Shown: piece after piece, positions 35,083 to 42,787 of the stretch
Layout of the letters: each line of letters opens with the position of its first letter
How positions within the stretch are numbered: the stretch's first letter is position 1
Assembly (NCBI RefSeq): GCF_003458715.1
Contig: NZ_QRVI01000001.1
Location: forward strand, 124,001 to 188,000
DNA from: Eubacterium sp. AF22-8LB
GTDB lineage: Bacteria > Bacillota_I > Bacilli_A > Erysipelotrichales > Erysipelotrichaceae
DNA length: 64,000 nucleotides
Reading direction: 5' to 3'
The notes under the pieces: generated by a model
The model's input: the letters and a program-made list of their open reading frames with translations, nothing else
Told to the model about the DNA's origin: nothing
Database searches by the model: none
Position numbers and translations under genes: made by a program

Positions 35083-35952
35083 TTATTCGTAATAACATTT
35101 AACTTTGTCTTGAGAGTTAAATAATCTAATTTTGTCAGCACATACTTTTCCACATGCTTCCATAGCTGCAGGATAGATTTCTAATGGTTCTCTGTATCCT
35201 GGATTTTCATTTAATGTTTTACGTGCTTGTTCGTAGAATGCAACTTTAATATCACTTGAAATATTGATTTTGCAGATACCGTTCTTAACTGCTTCAGCGA
35301 TTTCTTCATCTTTATTTGATGATCCACCATGTAATACTAATGGTACTGAAACTTGGTTAGTGATGTCTTTTAAGATATCAATACGTAATTTTGGTTTCAT
35401 ATCTTTTGGATAGATACCGTGAGCTGTACCAATAGCACATGCGAATGTATCAATTCCTGTATCTTCAATGAATTGTTTTGCTTCTTCAGGAACTGTGTAG
35501 ATAACACCTTCTGTTCCACCTTCAATAGAGTTACCTGTTGTACCAATTGTACCTAATTCTGATTCTACTGAAACGTTAGCAATGTGAGCTGTTTCAACAA
35601 CTTTTTTAGTAATAGCAACGTTTTCTTCGTAAGGAAGTTTAGATGCATCAATCATTACTGATGTCATACCTGCTTGGATGGCACGTACTACAGTTTCATA
35701 TGAATCACCGTGGTCTAAGTGAATACATACAGGAACATCTGTATGAGCTGCTTCGTAAAGCATAGCTTGAATTTGTGCATATCCTACGAAATTGAATTCA
35801 TCTGGACTCATTTCCAAAATAACTGGTGATTTCAATTCTTTCACAGTCTTCATAACTGCTTTTAACAATTGGTCAGATCCAATGTTGAATGCAGGTACTG
35901 CAAAGTGGTTCTTTTGTGCTACTGTTAGCAAATCTTTCATGTTCATTAACAT
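35083..35952 (-). CDS. Class II fructose/tagatose-bisphosphate-type aldolase (first)
   Basis: 289 residues. Metal and catalytic residues are visible in HLDHGDSYE, GTAHGIYP and VLHGGSS, and KINISSDIK is the phosphate-binding stretch. Closest in style to KbaY/GatY/FbaA. Preceded by GGAGGT. It follows a second, divergent aldolase gene, and both lie in the fructose-type PTS operon, so they likely cleave the phosphorylated sugar taken up. Confidence 0.92.
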   Translation of the reverse strand: MLMNMKDLLTVAQKNHFAVPAFNIGSDQLLKAVMKTVKELKSPVILEMSPDEFNFVGYAQIQAMLYEAAHTDVPVCIHLDHGDSYETVVRAIQAGMTSVMIDASKLPYEENVAITKKVVETAHIANVSVESELGTIGTTGNSIEGGTEGVIYTVPEEAKQFIEDTGIDTFACAIGTAHGIYPKDMKPKLRIDILKDITNQVSVPLVLHGGSSNKDEEIAEAVKNGICKINISSDIKVAFYEQARKTLNENPGYREPLEIYPAAMEACGKVCADKIRLFNSQDKVKCYYE

Positions 35953-35974
35953 AATATGTTACCTCCTATATAAA

Positions 35975-36829
35975 CTATAAAGATTTTCCTTCTGATCCGG
36001 ATAAGCGGATATAGTGTTTAACTAATTCTTGACTTTCTTTTTCAACCTGGTGCATCATAACCCAGAAATTGATGTCTGGATCTGCTGCTAAGTGTTTTTT
36101 GATTGCTTCTGTATTCGCATTCATAAAGTCGCAACCAACATTAATTTTGTTGATTCCATATTTTACTGATTTCAAGATGTTTTCATCACCTGAACCAGAT
36201 CCACCATGTAATACAAGTGGCATTTTTGTAAGTTCTTTAATTTCTTTTAATCTTTCAAAATCAAATTCCGGAACATATCCTTCAGGATAATTTCCATGAC
36301 TTGATCCATATGATACAGCTAATGCATCAATACCTGTTTCTTGTGCAAATCGTAATGCTTGCTGAGGATTCGTTTTCATCTGATCACTAGTGAATTCTTC
36401 TCCTTCAGTGGCTCCCATGCATCCTATTTCACCTTCAACTGATGCGTCAAATTCTTGAGCAAACTCAACAATTTCACGAGTCATTTTAATGTTACCTTCC
36501 AAATCATATCTGGAAGCATCTACCATTACACTTGAATATCCATCGTGCAACGCCTTCTTTAATAAAGGCACCTCTTGCCCATGATCGAAGTTAAGTGCAA
36601 CTTCCACACTTGCTCTATTTGCCAATTTCTTTACAATTGGAGCAATTAAATCACTATCACAATGATTGACCATGTGTTCTTGCACAATGTTAATAATGAT
36701 TGGTGCTCGAAGCGACTGTGCAGCTTCAATGCATGCACGAGTCGTTTCGATGTTAAAACAATTTATAGCCATCACTGCGTAGTTTCCTTGGTTTGCTCTT
36801 TCAAGCATTCCTTTCATTGAAACATACAT
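35975..36829 (-). CDS. Class II aldolase family protein (second)
   Basis: 284 residues, clearly related to the downstream aldolase but diverged. The catalytic box is NFDHGQEV (Phe for the usual Leu), then VSYGSSHGNYP, VLHGGSGSG and KINVGCDFM. Zinc-ligand histidines are all present. Two paralogs side by side may form a hetero-oligomer or handle two different phosphorylated ketoses. Confidence 0.9.
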   Translation of the reverse strand: MYVSMKGMLERANQGNYAVMAINCFNIETTRACIEAAQSLRAPIIINIVQEHMVNHCDSDLIAPIVKKLANRASVEVALNFDHGQEVPLLKKALHDGYSSVMVDASRYDLEGNIKMTREIVEFAQEFDASVEGEIGCMGATEGEEFTSDQMKTNPQQALRFAQETGIDALAVSYGSSHGNYPEGYVPEFDFERLKEIKELTKMPLVLHGGSGSGDENILKSVKYGINKINVGCDFMNANTEAIKKHLAADPDINFWVMMHQVEKESQELVKHYIRLSGSEGKSL

Positions 36830-36863
36830 ATTTTTTTATCCTTCTTCTTAAACTTTAATTTTT

Positions 36864-37958
36864 TTATTCGAATGAGATTCCTGATAAATCTACTTCAGCT
36901 TCTTCTTCTTCAACAGATCCGCCAACGTATTCTTCATCAGTTAATTTTTTCTTCAATACATTTAATAAGATTGCTGTTACACAGCTTCCTGCTAATAATG
37001 CAACTACTGCAATAAATGGATTTGACATTGCTGGAATTACGAATACTCCACCTGATGGAACTTTAGATCCAACACCGAATGTAAAGCTGATTGCTCCACA
37101 AACACCACATCCAATTGAAGTTGAAGCAACTGTACGAAGTAAGTCGTTCATTGCGATAGGGATAACACCTTCAGAAATCATACATAATCCCATTGGGAAT
37201 GCAACTTTGATTGCATCTTCTTCTTGAGCTGTAAAGATTCTCTTCTTCAATGCTTTTGATAACAACCATCCAAAAGTTACACCAATTGGAGGTACCATAG
37301 CAGCTAATACTTTGATTGCTTCTGGTTCTGTAATTCCATCCAATAATAAACCATCACAAATTAAGTTAGGAACTTTACTGATTGCTCCACCGAAGTCAAT
37401 ACATCCGATGAATCCAATAATGAATCCGTATAATGTTTTTTGAGATTGGTCTAATCCAGTTACGAAGTTATTCAATCCGTTAGTCATAGCAGTGATTGGT
37501 CCACCTAATACGAAGTACATTAATAATCCACCAATCATAGCTGTTAATGTTGGGATAATCATCATTGGCATTAAAGCTTCAGCCCATTTAGGAACTTTTA
37601 CATATTTACGAATAGCTAATGCAATATAACCAGCAACGAAACCACCAATCATTCCTCCAAGGAATCCTGCTCCTAAGAATGATGCGATTTGACCCATTAA
37701 GAAACCTGGGGCAATACCTGGACGGTCAGCGATAGAATAAGAAATGTATCCACCAATGAATGATGGTAATAATCCCATACCTAGAACACCAAGTGAAGTG
37801 AATGCGCTAGGAACAGTCATCTTACTAAGATCTGTTACAACCTCTCCTCCCATTAAGTTACCAACGGCAATTAACAAACCAGATGCAACAACTAGTGGCA
37901 ACATGTAAGAAATCGCTGTTAGCAAGTGCTTTTTAATTTCTGCTAATGCTTTTTTCAT
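36864..37958 (-). CDS. PTS fructose-type transporter, IIC component
   Basis: A 364-residue membrane permease of the fructose family. ISYMLPLVVASGLLIAVGN, PGIAPGFLMGQIASFLGAGF and VPPIGVTFGWLLS are typical IIC segments; about nine to ten membrane helices. The IIB and IIA components are separate proteins here. Strong AAGGAGAG upstream. The exact sugar is not known. Confidence 0.93.
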   Translation of the reverse strand: MKKALAEIKKHLLTAISYMLPLVVASGLLIAVGNLMGGEVVTDLSKMTVPSAFTSLGVLGMGLLPSFIGGYISYSIADRPGIAPGFLMGQIASFLGAGFLGGMIGGFVAGYIALAIRKYVKVPKWAEALMPMMIIPTLTAMIGGLLMYFVLGGPITAMTNGLNNFVTGLDQSQKTLYGFIIGFIGCIDFGGAISKVPNLICDGLLLDGITEPEAIKVLAAMVPPIGVTFGWLLSKALKKRIFTAQEEDAIKVAFPMGLCMISEGVIPIAMNDLLRTVASTSIGCGVCGAISFTFGVGSKVPSGGVFVIPAMSNPFIAVVALLAGSCVTAILLNVLKKKLTDEEYVGGSVEEEEAEVDLSGISFE

Positions 37959-37986
37959 TTTTTACTCTCCTTTTTTATTATTAAGC

Positions 37987-38304
37987 TTATTTAGTTTTGT
38001 TTAATTCTGCTTCTACTTTTTCAAGCAATTGTTTAGGCGCTTTAGTTACTAAGCTAGTTCCAACTTTAACAACCTTTTTGTCTTTGAAACGTTCTGTACC
38101 AGTGATCTGAATATCAACTGCAAGAATAACAACATCCGCTTCTTGGATTTGTTCTGGAGTTAATTCATCTTCAGTTCCAATAGTACCTTGTGTTTCCACG
38201 TGGATCTCGTGTCCTAATGCTTCAGCGGCACGGATCAATTTTTCTTTAGCAATATAAGTGTGCGCAATACCTGATGTACAAGCAGCAACGGCAACAATTT
38301 TCAT
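37987..38304 (-). CDS. PTS fructose-type transporter, IIB component
   Basis: A 105-residue IIB domain. The phosphorylated Cys lies in AACTSGIAHTYIAKE near residue 9 (usually CPTGIAHT), and VETQGTIGTEDELT follows as in FruA-type IIB. Cytoplasmic, passing phosphate from IIA to the sugar bound by IIC. First gene of the downstream half of the PTS operon; a 254-bp control region lies ahead. Confidence 0.93.
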   Translation of the reverse strand: MKIVAVAACTSGIAHTYIAKEKLIRAAEALGHEIHVETQGTIGTEDELTPEQIQEADVVILAVDIQITGTERFKDKKVVKVGTSLVTKAPKQLLEKVEAELNKTK

Positions 38305-38364
38305 ATTACTATCTCCTTTCTTTAGGACTTATGTCCTCTCTTTAACTGTCTAAATGATACAACG

Positions 38365-38376
38365 GAAAGCGCTTTC
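38365..38376. promoter_or_regulatory. Candidate catabolite-responsive element (cre)
   Basis: GAAAGCGCTTTC within GGAAAGCGCTTTCTT is palindromic and close to the CcpA consensus (TGNAANCGNTTNCA). It lies 60 bp upstream of the IIB start. Confidence 0.55.
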
Positions 38377-38397
38377 TTACACATTAATAGAGGGCAT

Positions 38398-38502
38398 TTT
38401 ATTGTGGTAATTTATTCCGGAAAATAAAATGGAAAGACTTTTTAATGTGGTACTTTTTCAAATGTCCGTATTAAATTTCCGGATTTAATTGTGGTAACTT
38501 TT
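38398..38502. promoter_or_regulatory. Three TTTAATGTGGTAAYTTT boxes in the PTS control region
   Basis: The motif appears at 38398-38414 (TTTATTGTGGTAATTTA), 38441-38457 (TTTAATGTGGTACTTTT) and 38484-38502 (TTTAATTGTGGTAACTTTT). The same motif occurs twice upstream of the PRD regulator, so these are likely its binding sites. Confidence 0.65.
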
Positions 38503-38521
38503 ATTTGTTAATCACAGAAAA

Positions 38522-38546
38522 AAAGCAGACCCACAAGATCTGCTTC
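38522..38546 (-). terminator. Terminator after the IIA gene
   Basis: AGCAGA (38524-38529) and TCTGCT (38539-38544) form a stem which on the minus strand is followed by TTTTTTTC. It separates the regulator-IIA unit from the IIB-IIC-aldolase unit. Confidence 0.8.
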
Positions 38547-38558
38547 ATCATATACCAA

Positions 38559-39008
38559 TTAGTTAAATACTTCTTTTAGTTCTTCTACTGTTTTTGCGTT
38601 TAATAATTTTTCGATGTTTTCATCATTTCCTAATTTACCAGCAATCTGTGCCAATAACTTCATATGATTTCTTGCATATTCATGATCATTGCTTACGGCA
38701 AATAAGAAAATAAGTTTTACGCCTTGGCCATCTAATGTTTCCCACTCGATTTCATTGTTTAATTTACCAATCGCAATTCCTACCTGTGTTACAGAATCAC
38801 TTTTTCCATGTGGAATCGCAACAAAGTTTCCAATACCAGTAACACCTTCTGATTCACGAAGATAGATATCTTTTACAAATTCATCAACATCTCCAATATA
38901 ATTGGCATCTTTTAATTTGGCAGCCAAATGACGAATTGCTTCATCCTTATTTTTTGCCTCCATGTTTAAATCGATAATTCTTTCATCTAATACGTCTTTT
39001 AATTCCAT
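38559..39008 (-). CDS. PTS fructose-type IIA component
   Basis: A 149-residue EIIA-Fru/Mtl domain protein. The phosphorylated His lies in NFVAIPHGKSDSV near residue 66, and GVKLIFLFAVSNDHEYARNH is typical. It is 13 bp after the regulator gene and has TAGGAGG ahead, so the two are one transcript. It hands phosphate to IIB and probably also to the PRDs of the regulator. Confidence 0.93.
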   Translation of the reverse strand: MELKDVLDERIIDLNMEAKNKDEAIRHLAAKLKDANYIGDVDEFVKDIYLRESEGVTGIGNFVAIPHGKSDSVTQVGIAIGKLNNEIEWETLDGQGVKLIFLFAVSNDHEYARNHMKLLAQIAGKLGNDENIEKLLNAKTVEELKEVFN

Positions 39009-39021
39009 TTCCTTCTACCTC

Positions 39022-40986
39022 CTATTGAATTAAAAATTTATATAAATCTATGTTTGATTTCATTGATTTAATTTTTTTCAAATTTTCTTCTCTTTCTATA
39101 ATTGAAATGTATTCCTTATAGAAACACTGGATTCTTTTGATATCTTCTGGAGTTGTCATTTTAAATCCTAACAAGAATACAAGATCAACTTCATCATCAT
39201 TCCAGCGTATTGGTTTATCTAATACGGCAATTGATAATTTAGGTTCAATCACTTCGCTTTGTGCACCATGCGTTACACTAATATTGTTTCCAATCGAAGT
39301 TGTTGTGGCTTTTTCTCTTTCCATTAATGTTTCAAAGAAATTTGTTGAAACATATCCACGTTTTGCCATTGCCGATGACATAAAACTTAATAGTGATTCT
39401 TTATCTTCATATTTTTGATGTACAAAAATCAAATCTGGATCCAATAATGGATAACACTCTGGAGAAAATGATGTTACTTTTTCATCTCTGCTTTTTAGTA
39501 CCACATCAATTTGTTCTCTTAGACTTACGATTCCACTATCACTAAGTAAGTTTGGAATCACAATAATCCGAGAATCCTTTACATCTAATTCCTTTTGCGT
39601 GATAATCACATCGCTTGTTTTATCCCCATATAATTTAAAGTCATGCGCGCTCATAACACGAATCTCTTTGATTTCTGAAATTGATTTTTTTAATCGTTCT
39701 GTCAATAGTTGTGCATGTCCTCTTGAAAAATCAGCAATTAATAATACATTGAAATGACGTTTGATTCTTTCAAGTGCTGATTGTATATAGAGAACAATGT
39801 AACCTACTTCATCCTCTGTTAATTGAAGGCCATAATATTCTTCAAACATAATACTTATGGACATCGTAGCTCTAAATACCGTTTTATATTCAGACTTGAT
39901 GAAATGTACTAATGAATTTGTTTGAGATAAACCCATACGAATTCTAAATATCGTTGGTCTTAAATGTATAATCAAACTTTCCTTTAGTTTTTCATCCTGC
40001 GATAAATCAACATCCAAAATATTACCAACAACATGAAGCGACATATCTACAAATTCAATTAATTTATTGTCATATTTCTGTACCTGTTCAAGTGTTTCAT
40101 CTACAGCTGAAATACCAATGAATTTTGAACACATCATTTGAATGGCTAAAAATAACACTTCTTCATTTGAAAAGAATACATGTAGTTTTTCCTGTAACTT
40201 CTTAAATATTGCCACTGTGAATGGATATTCATTGTATTTTTGTAAGATTTGGATTTCTCCTCGATCTTCAACCTTTGGCGATTCAATCTCTCTACGCTGA
40301 TATGCAATACAACAATAAATAAAGATTTCATAAAATGACTCATCGGTAAATCGATAATTCCATTCATTTTCAGTTTCAATAATTGATTTTTGAATCAACT
40401 TCGTATCCATGTTATAGAAAAAATAATCCATGTTAGATTTGATTTTTTCGTTATCAAAATCACTCATGATAAAATCCTTCATTGCGACACGATATTCATT
40501 CTCATTACAATCTAAGCGATAACCTCTATTCTTTTCATTAGCAATTTTCACTTTATATGGAGCTAACCATTTTTCACATTCGCGAATAATCTTCAACACG
40601 GTAGGTGCACTCAAATACAATTCTTCCGTTAGCCTTTGTGTAGTAATTGTTTCCCATGGTCTTAACTTAAAGAATATTTTTAAAAGCTCCATTACACGAT
40701 CGTTATCATCATCTTTGACAACTACCGTATTTCGATTCATTAAAACCGACTGTAATTTTTGTTTCTGCTCTTCCGTACATTCTAACCACATTCCAACACG
40801 AGGCTTTTTCTGAATGATACCCATATCGTTCTCTTGAAGATATTCATTAATATCAAAAATTTTATTTCGGATAGATTTTTCAGACATACCAACCGCATCT
40901 GCAATTTGCTGCGTTGATACAACATCTCCATCAATAAGACAATTTAGTATTTCTGTATTATAGTATTGTTTTTTTGCTTCTTTCAT
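39022..40986 (-). CDS. PRD-containing PTS transcriptional activator (MtlR/LicR type)
   Basis: About 654 residues. Two N-terminal HTH domains (VSTQQIADAVGMSEKSIRNK; TQRLTEELYLSAPTVLKII), two PTS regulation domains (about 180-290 and 295-405; LIIHLRPTIFRIRMG), a IIB-like Gat domain (VLLIADFSRGHAQLLTERL) lacking the usual Cys, and a C-terminal IIA domain with SVTHGAQSEVIEP. Phosphorylation by the PTS would tune activity. The start at 40986 follows GATGAGGTG. Repeated GTGGTAA boxes upstream suggest autoregulation. Confidence 0.9.
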   Translation of the reverse strand: MKEAKKQYYNTEILNCLIDGDVVSTQQIADAVGMSEKSIRNKIFDINEYLQENDMGIIQKKPRVGMWLECTEEQKQKLQSVLMNRNTVVVKDDDNDRVMELLKIFFKLRPWETITTQRLTEELYLSAPTVLKIIRECEKWLAPYKVKIANEKNRGYRLDCNENEYRVAMKDFIMSDFDNEKIKSNMDYFFYNMDTKLIQKSIIETENEWNYRFTDESFYEIFIYCCIAYQRREIESPKVEDRGEIQILQKYNEYPFTVAIFKKLQEKLHVFFSNEEVLFLAIQMMCSKFIGISAVDETLEQVQKYDNKLIEFVDMSLHVVGNILDVDLSQDEKLKESLIIHLRPTIFRIRMGLSQTNSLVHFIKSEYKTVFRATMSISIMFEEYYGLQLTEDEVGYIVLYIQSALERIKRHFNVLLIADFSRGHAQLLTERLKKSISEIKEIRVMSAHDFKLYGDKTSDVIITQKELDVKDSRIIVIPNLLSDSGIVSLREQIDVVLKSRDEKVTSFSPECYPLLDPDLIFVHQKYEDKESLLSFMSSAMAKRGYVSTNFFETLMEREKATTTSIGNNISVTHGAQSEVIEPKLSIAVLDKPIRWNDDEVDLVFLLGFKMTTPEDIKRIQCFYKEYISIIEREENLKKIKSMKSNIDLYKFLIQ

Positions 40987-41055
40987 ACTCACCTCATCAC
41001 CTTACACTAAAAAAATAACATAAATTGTATACGCTTACGTAAAAACTCACGCCTT

Positions 41056-41116
41056 TTTAATGTGGTAATTTTCTTGATAATCAAAAATTTTTTACCACAT
41101 TTAATGTGTTACTTTT
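41056..41116. promoter_or_regulatory. Two TTTAATGTGGTAATTTT boxes upstream of the PRD regulator
   Basis: TTTAATGTGGTAATTTT at 41056-41072 and TTTAATGTGTTACTTTT at 41100-41116. The second overlaps an inverted TACCACAT, giving a partial palindrome. They match the three boxes ahead of the IIB gene. Confidence 0.6.
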
Positions 41117-41269
41117 TAATATCTGTGTAAAGCTTACTTCCTTAGATAGACTCGCTATCCTTATAAGTATACCACAAAGGAAATTTCTGGTTATCTTATA
41201 AATAACTATAACTATATTAGAATTTTTTACGATAAGACCTTATAATGTATATAGAATAGGATACTAATT

Positions 41270-41593
41270 ATGTTTAAATTTTTTAAAAAGAAAGAGAAAA
41301 TAAAAAGAGAATTGCCACCAGGGACAATTCGTAAAGAATTTCATTTTGAAGGAAATGTTCAAAACATTGGTTTTCGTTTTGAAGTACAAAGCCATTCTAA
41401 ACCATTAGGTATTACCGGTTATGCCAAAAATAATGATGATGGTAGTGTAACCGCGCAATTGCAGGGAAACTTAGAAAGTATTAATAAAGTCATTTTATCT
41501 CTTCAAAACATTGAGCGTATTCAGATTGATTCGATTACTGAAAAAGAGATTCCACTTGATTATTATGAGAATGATTTTTACATTCAATACTAG
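41270..41593 (+). CDS. Acylphosphatase
   Basis: A 107-residue protein with a basic N-terminal stretch of about 17 residues ahead of the acylphosphatase domain. Catalytic Arg is in VQNIGFRFEVQ and Asn in ITGYAKNNDDGSV, with the expected spacing. Hydrolyses acyl phosphates such as carbamoyl or acetyl phosphate. A weak AGGATA lies ahead of the start. Monocistronic. Confidence 0.88.
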   Translation: MFKFFKKKEKIKRELPPGTIRKEFHFEGNVQNIGFRFEVQSHSKPLGITGYAKNNDDGSVTAQLQGNLESINKVILSLQNIERIQIDSITEKEIPLDYYENDFYIQY

Positions 41594-41597
41594 AAAG

Positions 41598-41632
41598 AAA
41601 GATACCAGTTCACTATGAATTGGTATCTTTTA
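41598..41632. terminator. Bidirectional terminator between acylphosphatase and kdgK
   Basis: AAAGATACCAGTTC (41598-41611) pairs with GAATTGGTATCTTT (41617-41630) with one wobble; T-rich flank. Confidence 0.85.
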
Positions 41633-41634
41633 CT

Positions 41635-42654
41635 CTATCTAGATAAGTTTGTATTCTTAGAATTCATGATTTTAAATACATCTTCTTGTGTTACCACATT
41701 AAAATCATGTTGAATCATAAGCTTTAATACACTAGCACTGATTGCGAAATCGACTGTTTTCTGTGGATCAAATCCATTGATTAGTCCATGCACAAATGCA
41801 GCACCATAGGCATCTCCTGCCCCCACAGCTTCTAAACTATGTACTCTATGAATTGGACTTTGGTAGAACTTTCCATCTACATAATAGATGCCCATCCAAT
41901 CTCCTTCTTCTACAGTATACATATTTCTTAATACACTAGTCACACTCTTCACATTTGGGAATTGACGAGTAATTTCTAACATACCTTCTTTATAAGTATC
42001 AATCTGATCAATACCTGTAGATAAGTTACCATCAAAGGCATGAATTCCTAGTGTTGCTTCAAAATCTTCATCATTGGCAATACATACATCTACATTCTGC
42101 ATTAAATCACGCATGACAACTTGTGCTTGTTCTTTAGACCACATTTTTCCACGATAGTTCAAATCACAAATAACTTGAATATCATTTTCCTTACAATACT
42201 TCAAAGCACTTCTTACTGTATCCTCAACATATTTAGATACAGCTGGAGTAACGCCTGAAAAATAGAAAACATCTCCTGGCTCTAAGATATTTTCCCAATG
42301 ATATTCACTTGGCTGAGATAATGAAAAAGCACTAAATGCACGGTCATATACAACGTTTGTACTACGAATATCACTTCCTTTTTCAAAGAAATAAATTCCT
42401 AAACGATCGCCTCCACGAAGCATATACTCCGTATTTACACCATAATGACGAACTTCACTTAATGCAGACATTCCCACTGGATTGTTTGGTACTTTAGATA
42501 CAAAAGCACATTTATCTTCATACATTGCTAAGTTCACTGCAACATTGGCCTCTGCACCACCATAACTCGCCTCAAAACCATCACTTTGCATAATACGCAA
42601 GTTTTCTGGTGTTTTTAAACGAAGCATGATTTCTCCAAAAGTTACTACCTTCAT
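41635..42654 (-). CDS. kdgK: 2-dehydro-3-deoxygluconokinase (PfkB family)
   Basis: A 339-residue PfkB kinase: TFGEIMLRLKTPENLRI opening, SYGGAEANVAVNLA, and the catalytic/anion-hole motif EAVGAGDAYGAAFVHGL near residue 280. It converts KDG to KDPG in the hexuronate/Entner-Doudoroff branch. It stands alone, without eda or uxu genes, in a window where the uronate operon itself is broken. A diverged relative survives as a fragment at 33636. Confidence 0.88.
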   Translation of the reverse strand: MKVVTFGEIMLRLKTPENLRIMQSDGFEASYGGAEANVAVNLAMYEDKCAFVSKVPNNPVGMSALSEVRHYGVNTEYMLRGGDRLGIYFFEKGSDIRSTNVVYDRAFSAFSLSQPSEYHWENILEPGDVFYFSGVTPAVSKYVEDTVRSALKYCKENDIQVICDLNYRGKMWSKEQAQVVMRDLMQNVDVCIANDEDFEATLGIHAFDGNLSTGIDQIDTYKEGMLEITRQFPNVKSVTSVLRNMYTVEEGDWMGIYYVDGKFYQSPIHRVHSLEAVGAGDAYGAAFVHGLINGFDPQKTVDFAISASVLKLMIQHDFNVVTQEDVFKIMNSKNTNLSR

Positions 42655-42719
42655 AATATAGCTCCATAAACATTTCTATTATATCATTTTCTTTTAAATT
42701 ATGTGGAATTATGGAACAC

Positions 42720-42746
42720 GTAGCACTCCACTTGCGAAAGTGCTAA
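42720..42746. promoter_or_regulatory. CIRCE-like HrcA operator upstream of ftsH
   Basis: GTAGCACTC, 9 bases, AAGTGCTAA: two mismatches from the CIRCE consensus (TTAGCACTC-N9-GAGTGCTAA). It overlaps the -35 region of the promoter below, as in heat-shock genes under HrcA. Confidence 0.75.
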
Positions 42747-42759
42747 TAAGGTGTATAAT
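42732..42759 (+). promoter_or_regulatory. ftsH: ftsH promoter
   Basis: TTGCGA (42732-42737) and TATAAT (42754-42759) with a 16-bp spacer; the -35 box falls inside the CIRCE-like element. Confidence 0.65.
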
Positions 42760-42787
42760 GTAATCAATTTATTAAGGAGGAACATTC

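Noticed and set aside
34119..38304. Naming the PTS operon as fructose, tagatose or sorbose specific
   Set aside because: The IIB/IIC class is fructose-like but the paired aldolases and ROK kinase do not fit a single known pathway, so no substrate is assigned.
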